Assembly: GCA_000403335.2 (NCBI GenBank)
Contig: KE159630.1
Coordinates: 185,172 to 249,171 of the forward strand
Direction: 5' to 3'
DNA from: Lachnospiraceae bacterium MD335
GTDB lineage: Bacteria > Bacillota > Clostridia > Lachnospirales > Lachnospiraceae
Length of the DNA: 64,000 nucleotides
Position numbers and translations under genes: made by a program. Below, in pieces: positions 49,860 to 58,426 of this stretch (position 1 is the stretch's first letter; the number at the start of each line of letters is the position of its first letter). The notes below the pieces were generated by a model. That model saw only the letters and a program-made list of their open reading frames with translations. It was not told the DNA's origin and searched no databases.

Positions 49860-51971
49860 ATGGTTATTCATATGACAAAATGCGAACAGGTGGGCAGTGT
49901 AATGCTGGATTTGACATATTATCCCGGCGAGGATTTATATTCGGACGGAGCAATTGAGGACGAGCTGCTTGCGATTGTGCAAAACAATCCGCCTTCGGCA
50001 TATTCGCAGATAATTGCCGAAAAGAAGAGCTGGCCTGTTTTTTATCATTTGTCACCGTTTCGCACCAACATTATTGACTGGCTTCCATTCAAAAAAACGG
50101 ATAAGGTGCTCGAAATCGGTTCGGGCTGCGGTGCGATTACGGGCGCGCTTGCAAGACGCGCGGGAAGCGTTACCTGCATTGATTTGTCGAAAAAGCGCAG
50201 TTTGGTGAACGCACACAGACACAAAGAGTATGACAATATCACGATAAAGGTCGGCAATTTTCAGGACATTGAGCCGCATTTGGACGCGGATTTTGACTAT
50301 GTGCTGCTGATTGGCGTGTTTGAGTACGGGCAGGCGTATATCGGCGGGGATACGCCGTATGAGGATTTTATGCGCATCTGTAACCGTCATCGGAAAGAGG
50401 ACGGCAGATTAATTATTGCAATCGAAAATAAGTTCGGATTAAAATATTGGGCGGGCTGCCGTGAGGATCATTTAGGCACTTATTTTTCAGGACTTGAGGG
50501 GTATCATGAGGGCGGTTCGGCAAGGACTTTTACAAGGCATGGGTTGGAGCAGATTTTGGAGCGCGTCGGAATTGATGCGTATTCATTTTATTATCCCTAT
50601 CCCGATTATAAATTTATGACGACGGTTTATTCTGACCGCCGTCTGCCGAAAAAAGGCGAACTTTCCAACAATCTGAGAAACTTTGACCGCGAGCGGGTAC
50701 TTTTATTTGATGAAAAACAGGTGTTTGACGAAATTATAGCAGAGAAGGAATTTCCGCTTTTTTCCAATTCGTATCTTCTCGTCGTGGGCGGTGCGCCGGA
50801 TGTGATTTATGCGAAATTTTCAAACGACAGGGCACCAAAGTGGGCGATTCGTACGAGTATGGCGGCGTGCGCACCGGATTGCATTCAGGTAGAGAAAATT
50901 CCCGATACTGCGGCGGCATATGAGCATATGGAGCACACGCGCAGGGCGTATGCGCTTTTGGCAAAGCGGTATGAAGGGACGAAAATAGAGATCAACAGGT
51001 GCAGCGAAAAGGACGGCAATGCCAAAAACGGTCTTGTGTTTGAGTACTGTAAGGGCTTGACATTGGAAGCAATGCTTGATATGTGTTTGGACAGGGCAGA
51101 TGTGGAAGGGTTTAAGGCGCTTGTCGCCGAATATATGGAATGGCTGCGCTATGGCGAGGTCTGCGACGGGGAAGAGGCAGTCTCCAATATCGATTTCATT
51201 TTCCCGAATATCCTTGTGGAGGGGGATAAGTGGCATGTGATTGACTACGAATGGACGTTTGAGAAATATGTTCCCGCAAAGGAGATTGCGTTTCGGGCGT
51301 TCTATGATTATATACTTGGCGGCGCGCGCAGAAAGGCGTGCAGGGAGCTTTTATTTCAGGAGATTTTGGGGTTTTCTGAGGAAGAGATTACCGCGGCAGT
51401 GCAAAAGGAGCAGGAGTTTCAGCGTCTTATCAGCGGGGATCATGTGTCGGTGGACGCAATGCGCGAGCTGATTGGCAACCGTGCGTATGAGCTGGACGGA
51501 ATGCTCAGTCATTGTCATTATGCAGACGAGCGGCTCGTTGCGCAGCTTTATTTTGATTACGGAGAGGGCTTTAGCGAGGCGCATTCGGTGAAGCTTAGGG
51601 ACTGCTTTTTCGCGCAGAAGGATTTGCGGATTGCGTATGACATTCCCAAGGACGCGGTGCGGGTGCGGATTGACCCGTGTTCGTACATGTGTACGGTAAG
51701 CATCCGGAGTATTATGGTAAATGACAGCCTTTATGTGGGTGAGGATATGGAGACGAACGGCGTTTGGCATTCCTGCGGAAGTCTTGTGTTTGCCAGCGAA
51801 GATCCCAATATTGCAATCCATGTATCCGGCGGGGGGCGTCTGCATGCGGATATGGAGGTTATGGAGCTGCCCGAGGTACTTGCAAAGAAACTTGCGCAAG
51901 ATGCTTCAGAGCAGAATATTATGGATAAAACAAAGCATTTTATAAAGCAAAGACTAAAGGGGAAAAATTAG
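49860..51971 (+). CDS. WbdD-like fusion: SAM methyltransferase plus kinase-like domain
   Basis: A 703-residue protein. Residues ~60-290 form a class I methyltransferase with LEIGSGCGAITGALA (84-98), VTCIDLSKKR and VLLIGVFEYGQ. Residues ~330-520 look like an aminoglycoside-kinase-type fold: NIDFIFPNILVEGDKWHVIDYEWTF holds the catalytic-loop Asn and the metal Asp (about D462), though the loop Asp is displaced. The end (about 590-680) is a beta-rich accessory domain. In E. coli O9a, WbdD methylates and phosphorylates the chain end to stop growth, and Wzt reads the mark. Position right after the Wzt-like gene supports the same job (inference). ATG 49872 is an alternative start; AAGGAG is very close to 49860. 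Confidence 0.75.
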   Translation: MVIHMTKCEQVGSVMLDLTYYPGEDLYSDGAIEDELLAIVQNNPPSAYSQIIAEKKSWPVFYHLSPFRTNIIDWLPFKKTDKVLEIGSGCGAITGALARRAGSVTCIDLSKKRSLVNAHRHKEYDNITIKVGNFQDIEPHLDADFDYVLLIGVFEYGQAYIGGDTPYEDFMRICNRHRKEDGRLIIAIENKFGLKYWAGCREDHLGTYFSGLEGYHEGGSARTFTRHGLEQILERVGIDAYSFYYPYPDYKFMTTVYSDRRLPKKGELSNNLRNFDRERVLLFDEKQVFDEIIAEKEFPLFSNSYLLVVGGAPDVIYAKFSNDRAPKWAIRTSMAACAPDCIQVEKIPDTAAAYEHMEHTRRAYALLAKRYEGTKIEINRCSEKDGNAKNGLVFEYCKGLTLEAMLDMCLDRADVEGFKALVAEYMEWLRYGEVCDGEEAVSNIDFIFPNILVEGDKWHVIDYEWTFEKYVPAKEIAFRAFYDYILGGARRKACRELLFQEILGFSEEEITAAVQKEQEFQRLISGDHVSVDAMRELIGNRAYELDGMLSHCHYADERLVAQLYFDYGEGFSEAHSVKLRDCFFAQKDLRIAYDIPKDAVRVRIDPCSYMCTVSIRSIMVNDSLYVGEDMETNGVWHSCGSLVFASEDPNIAIHVSGGGRLHADMEVMELPEVLAKKLAQDASEQNIMDKTKHFIKQRLKGKN

Positions 51972-51982
51972 GGAAAAAATTC

Positions 51983-54070
51983 ATGATTGGTAAGATAAAG
52001 GGCATTTTACAGGAAAAACTATATCAAAAATGCAAGGCGGAATATGACGAAGCGCTGCGTTATCAGACGGACCCGTATCTATTGTGGATTAAGGAAAATG
52101 AGCAGACGGCGGATGAAGGGCAGGAGTCGTCGTATCCTGCCCTTGGCGTTGTCTATATGGAAAACTGCGCAGAAGGCTTTTCGCTTGCGGACTGCGACAA
52201 GGAGATTTTGCTTTTTGTGTCGGAACGCGGGCGTATTGCGGTCGGTGCGTTTCGGGAGATTTTGCACTATTTTGATACCCACAAGGACGTGAATGTGGTG
52301 TATGCCGACGAGGATGTATGGCAGCTTTGCGAAGATGACAGCCCTCAGAACGCGGACGATGCGGATGCACACCGCATTTTTCCGTGGACAAAACCGATGT
52401 GGTCGCCTGATACGCTGTTTTCGTTCTTTTATTTCGGTAATATTTTTGCGGTCAGGCGGTCTGCATTTTTGGATATTGCATGGCTTGGGGAGGATGACTA
52501 CAGGAAGAATATCTATGACTTTATCCTCAAGGCGACTGAGGACAAAAAGCGTGCAGGGCATATTGAGAAGGTATTGTTCCATGCGTACCGTAAAGGGGAG
52601 AGCCGCGCGGCAATTGAAAAGGAACTGCTGCATTCCACGGATTTTATCGGTGCGGGCAGGCAGTATGACGGCATCAAAGAGGCAGCGATGGCGCGGCGCG
52701 GTCTGAACGGGGAGCTGATTACGGAGGAAACGACAGGGATTTCCTATCCGGTTTACCGGCTTCGCGGGGAACCGTTAATCAGCATTGTGATTCCGTCCAA
52801 AGACAATGAGGACGCCTTAAAACAGTGTATCCGCTCGATTTATGCGCATACGGCGTACCGGAATTTTGAAATGATTGTGGTGGATAACGGCAGTACGGAG
52901 CAGGTGCGCATGGGGCTTGAGAATTTCAGGCAGGAGTGCCCGTTTACGTATTTATATATTCCGATGGATTTTAATTTTTCCAAAATGTGTAATCTCGGAG
53001 TACAGGAGGCAAAGGGCGAGTATGTCCTTTTGCTGAACGACGATATGGAGGCTGTGGAGGACAGTTGGCTGCTGCGGTTGGCAGGGCAGGCGTCGTTAGA
53101 GCATGTGGGCGCGGTTGGCGCGAAGCTTTTATATCCGAATACTTCCCTCATTCAGCATGCGGGGATTGCAAATACGGTTTCCGGTCCGGGTCATAAGCTC
53201 AAGAAGCTTGACGACAGTGTTTCGTACTATTACGGCAGAAATCGTTTTATCTATGATTTGATTGGCGTGACGGCGGCGTGCCTTATGATCCGCAGGGAGC
53301 GCTATTTGGAGCTCGGCGGTCTGTTTGAGGGGCTTGCCGTGGCATATAATGATGTGGATTTTTGTTTCCGGCTCTGCGAAAAAGGGCTTTACAATGTACA
53401 GCGAAACGATGTGACGCTCTATCATCATGAGTCGCTCAGCCGCGGGGACGATATGCAGGACAAAAACAAGTTAAAGCGTCTGATGGCGGAGAAGGATGTT
53501 TTGTATCAACGGCACAGACAGTTTTACAGGCAGGACCCGTTTATCGGAACGCTGATGAACGACGGAGAGCCGAAGTACGGATGCCGCTGGCTGGAGGGGT
53601 ATGAGCTTGTCAATCTCTCCGACTGTGACGATAAGCTGCTGCAGGGGAAAAGGCTTCCCGACGCCGCCACGATGAACAACGCCATTATGGTCGTGGTGGA
53701 GGACTGCGGAAAGGAACAGTTTGTGAAAGCCTTAACAAAGGGCGGTAAGCAAAAGAAAGCCTACTATTTAATCAAAGGCTGGGCATACATTCCGGGTGTG
53801 GATAACGCGCGCTATACGTTCAAAATACTTTTGGTAAACGGTGAAGGACGCGTTTGGGAGCTGCCGGTGCAGAAACGCTACAGAAAAGACGTGGCGGCAA
53901 TTTTGCCCGATGAGGTGAATGTGGAGCTTACGGGCTTTTGCAGTTGGATTTTTGAGGGCACGCTCGCTCCGGGGACGTATCAGCTTTGGATAACCGCAAA
54001 GGACGGCTGCTCAAGACAGCGGCTGTACCGGGATATGGAGCGGGAGCTGGTGATTGAAGAGGAATTGTAA
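51983..54070 (+). CDS. large GT2 glycosyltransferase with degenerate N-terminal half, copy 1
   Basis: A 695-residue protein. An active-looking GT2 domain occupies about residues 263-530: LISIVIPSKDNEDALKQCI, IVVDNGSTE, NFSKMCNLGVQEAKGEYVLLLNDDME (DxD-type metal site), QHAGIANT and AYNDVDFCFRLCEKG. Residues ~60-240 resemble the second half of another GT2 domain (VVYADEDVW, WSPDTLFSFFYFGNIFAVRRS), but the VPxYN start is missing and the metal-binding acidic motif is lost. The last ~120 residues are beta-rich, with YLIKGWAYIPG. Such proteins are common in rhamnan and teichoic-like loci. It forms a tandem pair with the next gene. The donor may be dTDP-rhamnose (inference). Confidence 0.85.
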   Translation: MIGKIKGILQEKLYQKCKAEYDEALRYQTDPYLLWIKENEQTADEGQESSYPALGVVYMENCAEGFSLADCDKEILLFVSERGRIAVGAFREILHYFDTHKDVNVVYADEDVWQLCEDDSPQNADDADAHRIFPWTKPMWSPDTLFSFFYFGNIFAVRRSAFLDIAWLGEDDYRKNIYDFILKATEDKKRAGHIEKVLFHAYRKGESRAAIEKELLHSTDFIGAGRQYDGIKEAAMARRGLNGELITEETTGISYPVYRLRGEPLISIVIPSKDNEDALKQCIRSIYAHTAYRNFEMIVVDNGSTEQVRMGLENFRQECPFTYLYIPMDFNFSKMCNLGVQEAKGEYVLLLNDDMEAVEDSWLLRLAGQASLEHVGAVGAKLLYPNTSLIQHAGIANTVSGPGHKLKKLDDSVSYYYGRNRFIYDLIGVTAACLMIRRERYLELGGLFEGLAVAYNDVDFCFRLCEKGLYNVQRNDVTLYHHESLSRGDDMQDKNKLKRLMAEKDVLYQRHRQFYRQDPFIGTLMNDGEPKYGCRWLEGYELVNLSDCDDKLLQGKRLPDAATMNNAIMVVVEDCGKEQFVKALTKGGKQKKAYYLIKGWAYIPGVDNARYTFKILLVNGEGRVWELPVQKRYRKDVAAILPDEVNVELTGFCSWIFEGTLAPGTYQLWITAKDGCSRQRLYRDMERELVIEEEL

Positions 54071-56149
54071 ATGGACTATCAAAAAGAAGACTATCAAAAA
54101 GAACTTTTTGCCCAATCCACGCCGTATTTACAGTGGCTCAGAGCGCATGAGCCTGTAGCAGGCAGTGACAAAAACGATACGGGGAAACCGCTTGACGTGT
54201 TTCCCTTTTCTTCGTGTGAGGACAGTGTAGATGATATTTTGGGCGGTCCCGCTAATAAGGAGCGGATTTACCTGTTTGCGGGTAAGGACGGCGTGATACG
54301 GGAGGATGCATGTGCGCGGATTGTACAGGTATTTTCGCAGCAGGAGCAGGCAATGCTTGTTTATGCGGACGAGGACTATTACGGGACGCTTGCCGAATTA
54401 TATGGGATAGAAGAACAAGAGTTTGGAGATAAAATAACATCAGCATTCCGTGAGCCTGCAAACGGTCTGTACCGGGGAGAACCGTGGTTTAAACCGGACT
54501 TTTCGCCGGACACGCTGGAAGCCTTTTTTTACATTGGAAATCTATTTGCCGTACGCGGGCAGGCGATTGCGGAGATAACAGATACATTTGGCACGGAACT
54601 TTCGCTCTGCAAACTTGTGCGGGCGCTTTCCCATAAGGCGCTGGAACGAGGGGGCGGTAAGCATGGAGCGGACTTTTTTGTGCATATTCCCGAAGCGCTA
54701 TATACCAATAACAGGCTTTCTGGGAAGGATACGCTTGACGGTTTTGTGCCGGACGCGTTTGCAAATCAGGATACCGTACGCATCGGCGGGAAAAGGGCAA
54801 GTCTTGGCAAATTATCCGTTATCATCCCGTCAAAGGATAACCCCAAACTGCTCAGGCGGTGTGTCGAAACGTTTGTTTCGTGTGCAAAAGATATTGACTA
54901 TGAGTTAATTGTTGTGGATAACGGAAGCTCTGACGAGAACAGGATGTGTATAAAATCTTTTTTGGAGGAGTACGGCGCAACGTATCTGTACGAACAGGCC
55001 AAATTTAACTTTTCTAAAATGTGCAATCTCGGTGCAAAGGCGGCAGACGGCGATTTTCTGCTGTTTTTAAACGACGACATGGAAGTCGCCAAAGCGCAGC
55101 AGGACGGGCAGTGGCTCCATAACATGATGCGTTATGCCGCAATGGAGCATGTGGGTGCAGTCGGAATAAAACTCCGCTACCCTGACGGCAATCTAATCCA
55201 GCACGCAGGCATCACAAACATGGGAATCGGTCCCGCACACAAGCTTGGCGGTATGCCCGATGACGGCAGTCTGTATCATGGGCACAACCTCGCCGATTAC
55301 AATATGCTTGCCGTGACGGCGGCGTGTATGATGGTTTCCCGCGACAAGTTTGTGCGCGCAGGTTTTTTTGACGAGGAGCTTGCCGTGGCGTATAATGATG
55401 TGGAGCTGTGTTTTCGGCTGTACCGGATGGGACTCTACAATGTGCAGGTAAACAGCGCGTTTTTAATCCACCATGAATCGGTCAGCCGCGGGGCGGATAC
55501 CGCGCCCGAAAAAAGAGAGCGGCTGTTACGGGAAAGGCGCAGGCTGTACGAAAAACATGCGTGGGCAATGACGAAAACAGGGGGATATGACCCGTTTTAC
55601 AGTCCGAATCTTGTACAGTGGGAAAAAGATGCGGCGTACCATGTGAATTATTTGTATGCGTGCGAAAAACCGAAGCCGTTAAAACCGCTTACGGAGGAAG
55701 GAAAAAGAACGCTTTTAAAGTGGTTTATGCAGGACAACATACGGCAGCATTTGGAACGAATGAATGTTCGACTTGCGGACGGCTACAGGAAGCTGACAGG
55801 CGAGAACCGTCAACTGTTTCACATCGACCAAATTGTGCAGGAGGACGGCACCGTGACGGTTACGGGCTGGCATGTTCTGCGGGGAAAGGATAATGCAGGG
55901 CTTACGAAAACGCTTTTGATTTTTGGTCCGGCGTGGAAAAAATATGAGGCAGAGTCAGCCCCAAAGCTGCGCCGCGACGTGGAGGCGCTTTTTGCACAGG
56001 ACCGCCGTACGAAAAACACGGCGCTTTCGGGCATCTGTCTGAAATTTGACGCCGATAAGCTTCCAAAAGGACCATATTCCATCGGAATTGTTGTGGAGCG
56101 CGGGGGCAGAAGACGGTTTGTGCATTTGAAAGCGTCGTTTGAAATATAA
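54071..56149 (+). CDS. large GT2 glycosyltransferase with degenerate N-terminal half, copy 2
   Basis: A 692-residue paralogue beginning one base after the preceding stop. The working GT2 domain (about residues 247-520) has KLSVIIPSKDNPKLLRRCV, IVVDNGSSDEN, NFSKMCNLGAKAADGDFLLFLNDDME, QHAGITNMGIGPAHKLGG and AYNDVELCFRLYRMG. The N-terminal part again holds only the later portion of a GT2 fold (LVYADEDYYG, WFKPDFSPDTLEAFFYIGNLFAVRG) without the nucleotide-binding start. A beta-rich C-terminal domain has VTGWHVLRGKDN. The two copies probably add the same or similar sugar at different positions. Confidence 0.85.
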   Translation: MDYQKEDYQKELFAQSTPYLQWLRAHEPVAGSDKNDTGKPLDVFPFSSCEDSVDDILGGPANKERIYLFAGKDGVIREDACARIVQVFSQQEQAMLVYADEDYYGTLAELYGIEEQEFGDKITSAFREPANGLYRGEPWFKPDFSPDTLEAFFYIGNLFAVRGQAIAEITDTFGTELSLCKLVRALSHKALERGGGKHGADFFVHIPEALYTNNRLSGKDTLDGFVPDAFANQDTVRIGGKRASLGKLSVIIPSKDNPKLLRRCVETFVSCAKDIDYELIVVDNGSSDENRMCIKSFLEEYGATYLYEQAKFNFSKMCNLGAKAADGDFLLFLNDDMEVAKAQQDGQWLHNMMRYAAMEHVGAVGIKLRYPDGNLIQHAGITNMGIGPAHKLGGMPDDGSLYHGHNLADYNMLAVTAACMMVSRDKFVRAGFFDEELAVAYNDVELCFRLYRMGLYNVQVNSAFLIHHESVSRGADTAPEKRERLLRERRRLYEKHAWAMTKTGGYDPFYSPNLVQWEKDAAYHVNYLYACEKPKPLKPLTEEGKRTLLKWFMQDNIRQHLERMNVRLADGYRKLTGENRQLFHIDQIVQEDGTVTVTGWHVLRGKDNAGLTKTLLIFGPAWKKYEAESAPKLRRDVEALFAQDRRTKNTALSGICLKFDADKLPKGPYSIGIVVERGGRRRFVHLKASFEI

Positions 56150-56204
56150 AAATCATCAGACTTTTGGGGAAACGCAGATAGAAGAACAGAAATGGAGAAT
56201 TATA

Positions 56205-58187
56205 ATGGAAAACGGGAACGAACACATTGACTATAAACAGGCATATGAGCAGGAAAAAGCGCGCGCCGCGTCTTTGGCGGGCAGGCTTGCCGACGCTAAG
56301 AACGAGGCGGACAACCTGCAATTCCAGCTTGACCGCATTAAAAACAATCCGATGTGGAAAGCGTCAAAGCCGCTGCGCCAGGTGATGCACTGGGGACTGC
56401 GCAACTACAGAAGACTGCGCAATTTAGGCGGTCCGCGCGGCATTGCGAGAAAACTGAAGCAGAAAAAAATTGAGGCGCAGGCAAAAAAGCTTCATGGTAC
56501 GGCGAGCTTTCCTTCGGCTGATGAGGCAAAACGGCAGCAGGAAACAAAATTTGACCGCATGGTAAAAATCAGCATTCTTGTGCCGCTCTACAACACGCCG
56601 CAGACCTTTTTAAACGAAATGATTGCATCTGTCCTTGCCCAAACCTACCAAAACTGGGAACTTTGTCTTGCGGACGGCTCCGACCGCGACCATGACGATG
56701 TGGAGGCGCGCTGTAAAGAATACGTCCAAAAGGACAGCCGCATCCGCTACAAACGCCTTGAAAAAAACGAGGGTATTTCAGGAAATACAAACAGGTGTTA
56801 TGAAATGGCGACAGGCGAATACATCGGGCTTTTTGACCATGACGACGTGCTGCACCCCTCTGTTTTGTACGAGTATGTCAAGGTCATCAACGAGCAGGAT
56901 GCGGACTATATTTACTGCGACGAAACCACCTTTAAGGGCGACAGCATTGACAATATGATTACCCTGCATTTTAAGCCGGATTTTGCGCCTGACAACCTTA
57001 GGGCAAACAATTACATCTGTCATTTCAGCGTGTTTTCGCGCAAGCTTTTGGAGGGGACGGAGCTGTTTCGCAGCGGTTTTGACGGCAGTCAGGACCATGA
57101 CATGATTTTGCGTCTGACCGCGAATGCCAAAAACGTGGTTCATGTGCCAAAGCTTTTATATTACTGGCGTTCCCACAAGGCGAGCGTGGCAAGCGACATC
57201 AGCGCAAAGCCTTATGCGATTGCGGCGGCAAAGGGCGCGGTGGCGGCGCATCTGCAAAGCTGCGGTTTTCAGAATTTCGAAATCAAAAGCACAAGGGCGT
57301 TTGATACCATTTTTGAGATTAAATACGAAATTGCGCGCGAGGACAAGATTTCGATTTTAATTCCGAATAAAGACCATATAGACGATTTAAGACGCTGCAT
57401 TGATTCGATTAAGGAGCACAGTACCTACGAAAACTATGAGATTATCGTAATTGAGAATAACAGCGCGGACAAGGCGACGTTCGACTATTATAAAACACTG
57501 GAAGAACAGGGCAAAATAACAGTTGTTACGTATGAGGGTGACTTTAACTATTCCTGCATCAACAATTTCGGCGCACGCTTTGCAACAGGAGAATATCTGC
57601 TGCTATTAAATAACGACACGCAGGTCATCACCATGAACTGGCTGGAGGCGATGCTGATGTATGCACAGCGTCCCGATGTGGGCGCAGTTGGCGCAAAGCT
57701 TTACTATGGCGACAGGACAATCCAGCACGCAGGCGTGGTCATAGGCTTGGGGGCGCACCGGACAGCGGGGCATACGCACTATAAAATCAACTATGATAAT
57801 TTGGGATACATGGGAAAGCTTTGCTATGCCCAAAACGTGTCGGCTGTCACCGGAGCATGCCTGATGGTGAAAAAGAGCCTTTACGACGCGCTTGGCGGAC
57901 TGGACGAGCAGTTCAAAATCGCGTTAAATGACGTGGATTTCTGCCTGCGCCTTCGGGAACAGGGGTATTTAAACGTGTTCACGCCGTTTGCACAGCTTTA
58001 TCATTTTGAGTCGGCATCGCGCGGGATTGACGTGGAAAACGAGGCGAAGGCAAAGCGGTATGAGGAGGAATCCGCGCTGTTTCGCGGGCGCTGGAAGGCG
58101 CTTCTTGAAAAAGGCGACCCGTACTACAACCCCAATTTTTCCCTTGACCACAGCGATTATTCGCTGCGCGTGGAAAAAAATGTATGA
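56205..58187 (+). CDS. dual-domain GT2 glycosyltransferase with N-terminal coiled coil
   Basis: A 660-residue protein. A coiled coil (about residues 8-50) ends in FQLDRIKNNPMWKASKPLR, a motif seen at the front of many surface-glycan glycosyltransferases. Two full GT-A domains follow: the first (about 118-370) with KISILVPLYNTPQTF, LADGSDRDHDD, GLFDHDDVLHPSV and DGSQDHDMILR; the second (about 383-625) with KISILIPNKDHIDDL, IENNSADKATF, LLLNNDTQV and ALNDVDFCLRLREQG. Both keep DxD-type sites, so it may add two sugars in turn. ATG 56205 follows GGAG by 7 bases. A promoter and leader for the next gene come after it. Confidence 0.9.
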   Translation: MENGNEHIDYKQAYEQEKARAASLAGRLADAKNEADNLQFQLDRIKNNPMWKASKPLRQVMHWGLRNYRRLRNLGGPRGIARKLKQKKIEAQAKKLHGTASFPSADEAKRQQETKFDRMVKISILVPLYNTPQTFLNEMIASVLAQTYQNWELCLADGSDRDHDDVEARCKEYVQKDSRIRYKRLEKNEGISGNTNRCYEMATGEYIGLFDHDDVLHPSVLYEYVKVINEQDADYIYCDETTFKGDSIDNMITLHFKPDFAPDNLRANNYICHFSVFSRKLLEGTELFRSGFDGSQDHDMILRLTANAKNVVHVPKLLYYWRSHKASVASDISAKPYAIAAAKGAVAAHLQSCGFQNFEIKSTRAFDTIFEIKYEIAREDKISILIPNKDHIDDLRRCIDSIKEHSTYENYEIIVIENNSADKATFDYYKTLEEQGKITVVTYEGDFNYSCINNFGARFATGEYLLLLNNDTQVITMNWLEAMLMYAQRPDVGAVGAKLYYGDRTIQHAGVVIGLGAHRTAGHTHYKINYDNLGYMGKLCYAQNVSAVTGACLMVKKSLYDALGGLDEQFKIALNDVDFCLRLREQGYLNVFTPFAQLYHFESASRGIDVENEAKAKRYEEESALFRGRWKALLEKGDPYYNPNFSLDHSDYSLRVEKNV

Positions 58188-58202
58188 AACCTTGTGATTT
58201 CC

Positions 58203-58231
58203 TTGAAAAATTTCCATTTTTTTGGTTTAAT
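58203..58231 (+). promoter_or_regulatory. sigma-A promoter for the phosphoglucomutase gene
   Basis: TTGAAA (58203-58208) and TTTAAT (58226-58231) are 17 bases apart, each one base off consensus, and TGG just before the -10 makes it an extended -10 promoter. Transcription should begin near 58238, leaving a leader of about 185 bases before the mutase ATG. Confidence 0.7.
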
Positions 58232-58239
58232 AGAATTAT

Positions 58240-58380
58240 GGTAAATGTTCAGTACAGCACTGCGCACTTGCTGCGAAGTGCGTAAGAACATGTAAATTAT
58301 TTTATGCATCAAGCCTCAACAAAGTGGATTTGCATGGCTTGATGCTCGTAACGATAAAGGTACTGAATAGTTACGAATTA
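58240..58380 (+). promoter_or_regulatory. structured 5' leader of the phosphoglucomutase gene
   Basis: Several stems fit. TTCAGTAC (58248-58255) pairs with GTACTGAA (58360-58367) and encloses CGCACTT/AAGTGCG with a 6-base loop (58263-58282) and a perfect 10-bp hairpin, GCATCAAGCC (58306-58315) with GGCTTGATGC (58336-58345). TCGTAAC (58346-58352) can pair with GTTACGA (58370-58376), which competes with the long-range stem. The structure starts about 10 bases after the predicted transcription start. It matches no riboswitch class I know. The ribosome site GGAGGG is further down, so control could be at transcription or translation. Confidence 0.5.
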
Positions 58381-58426
58381 TGTAAAATATTACCGCATAC
58401 GAATACAAGAATGGAGGGTTTACAAA

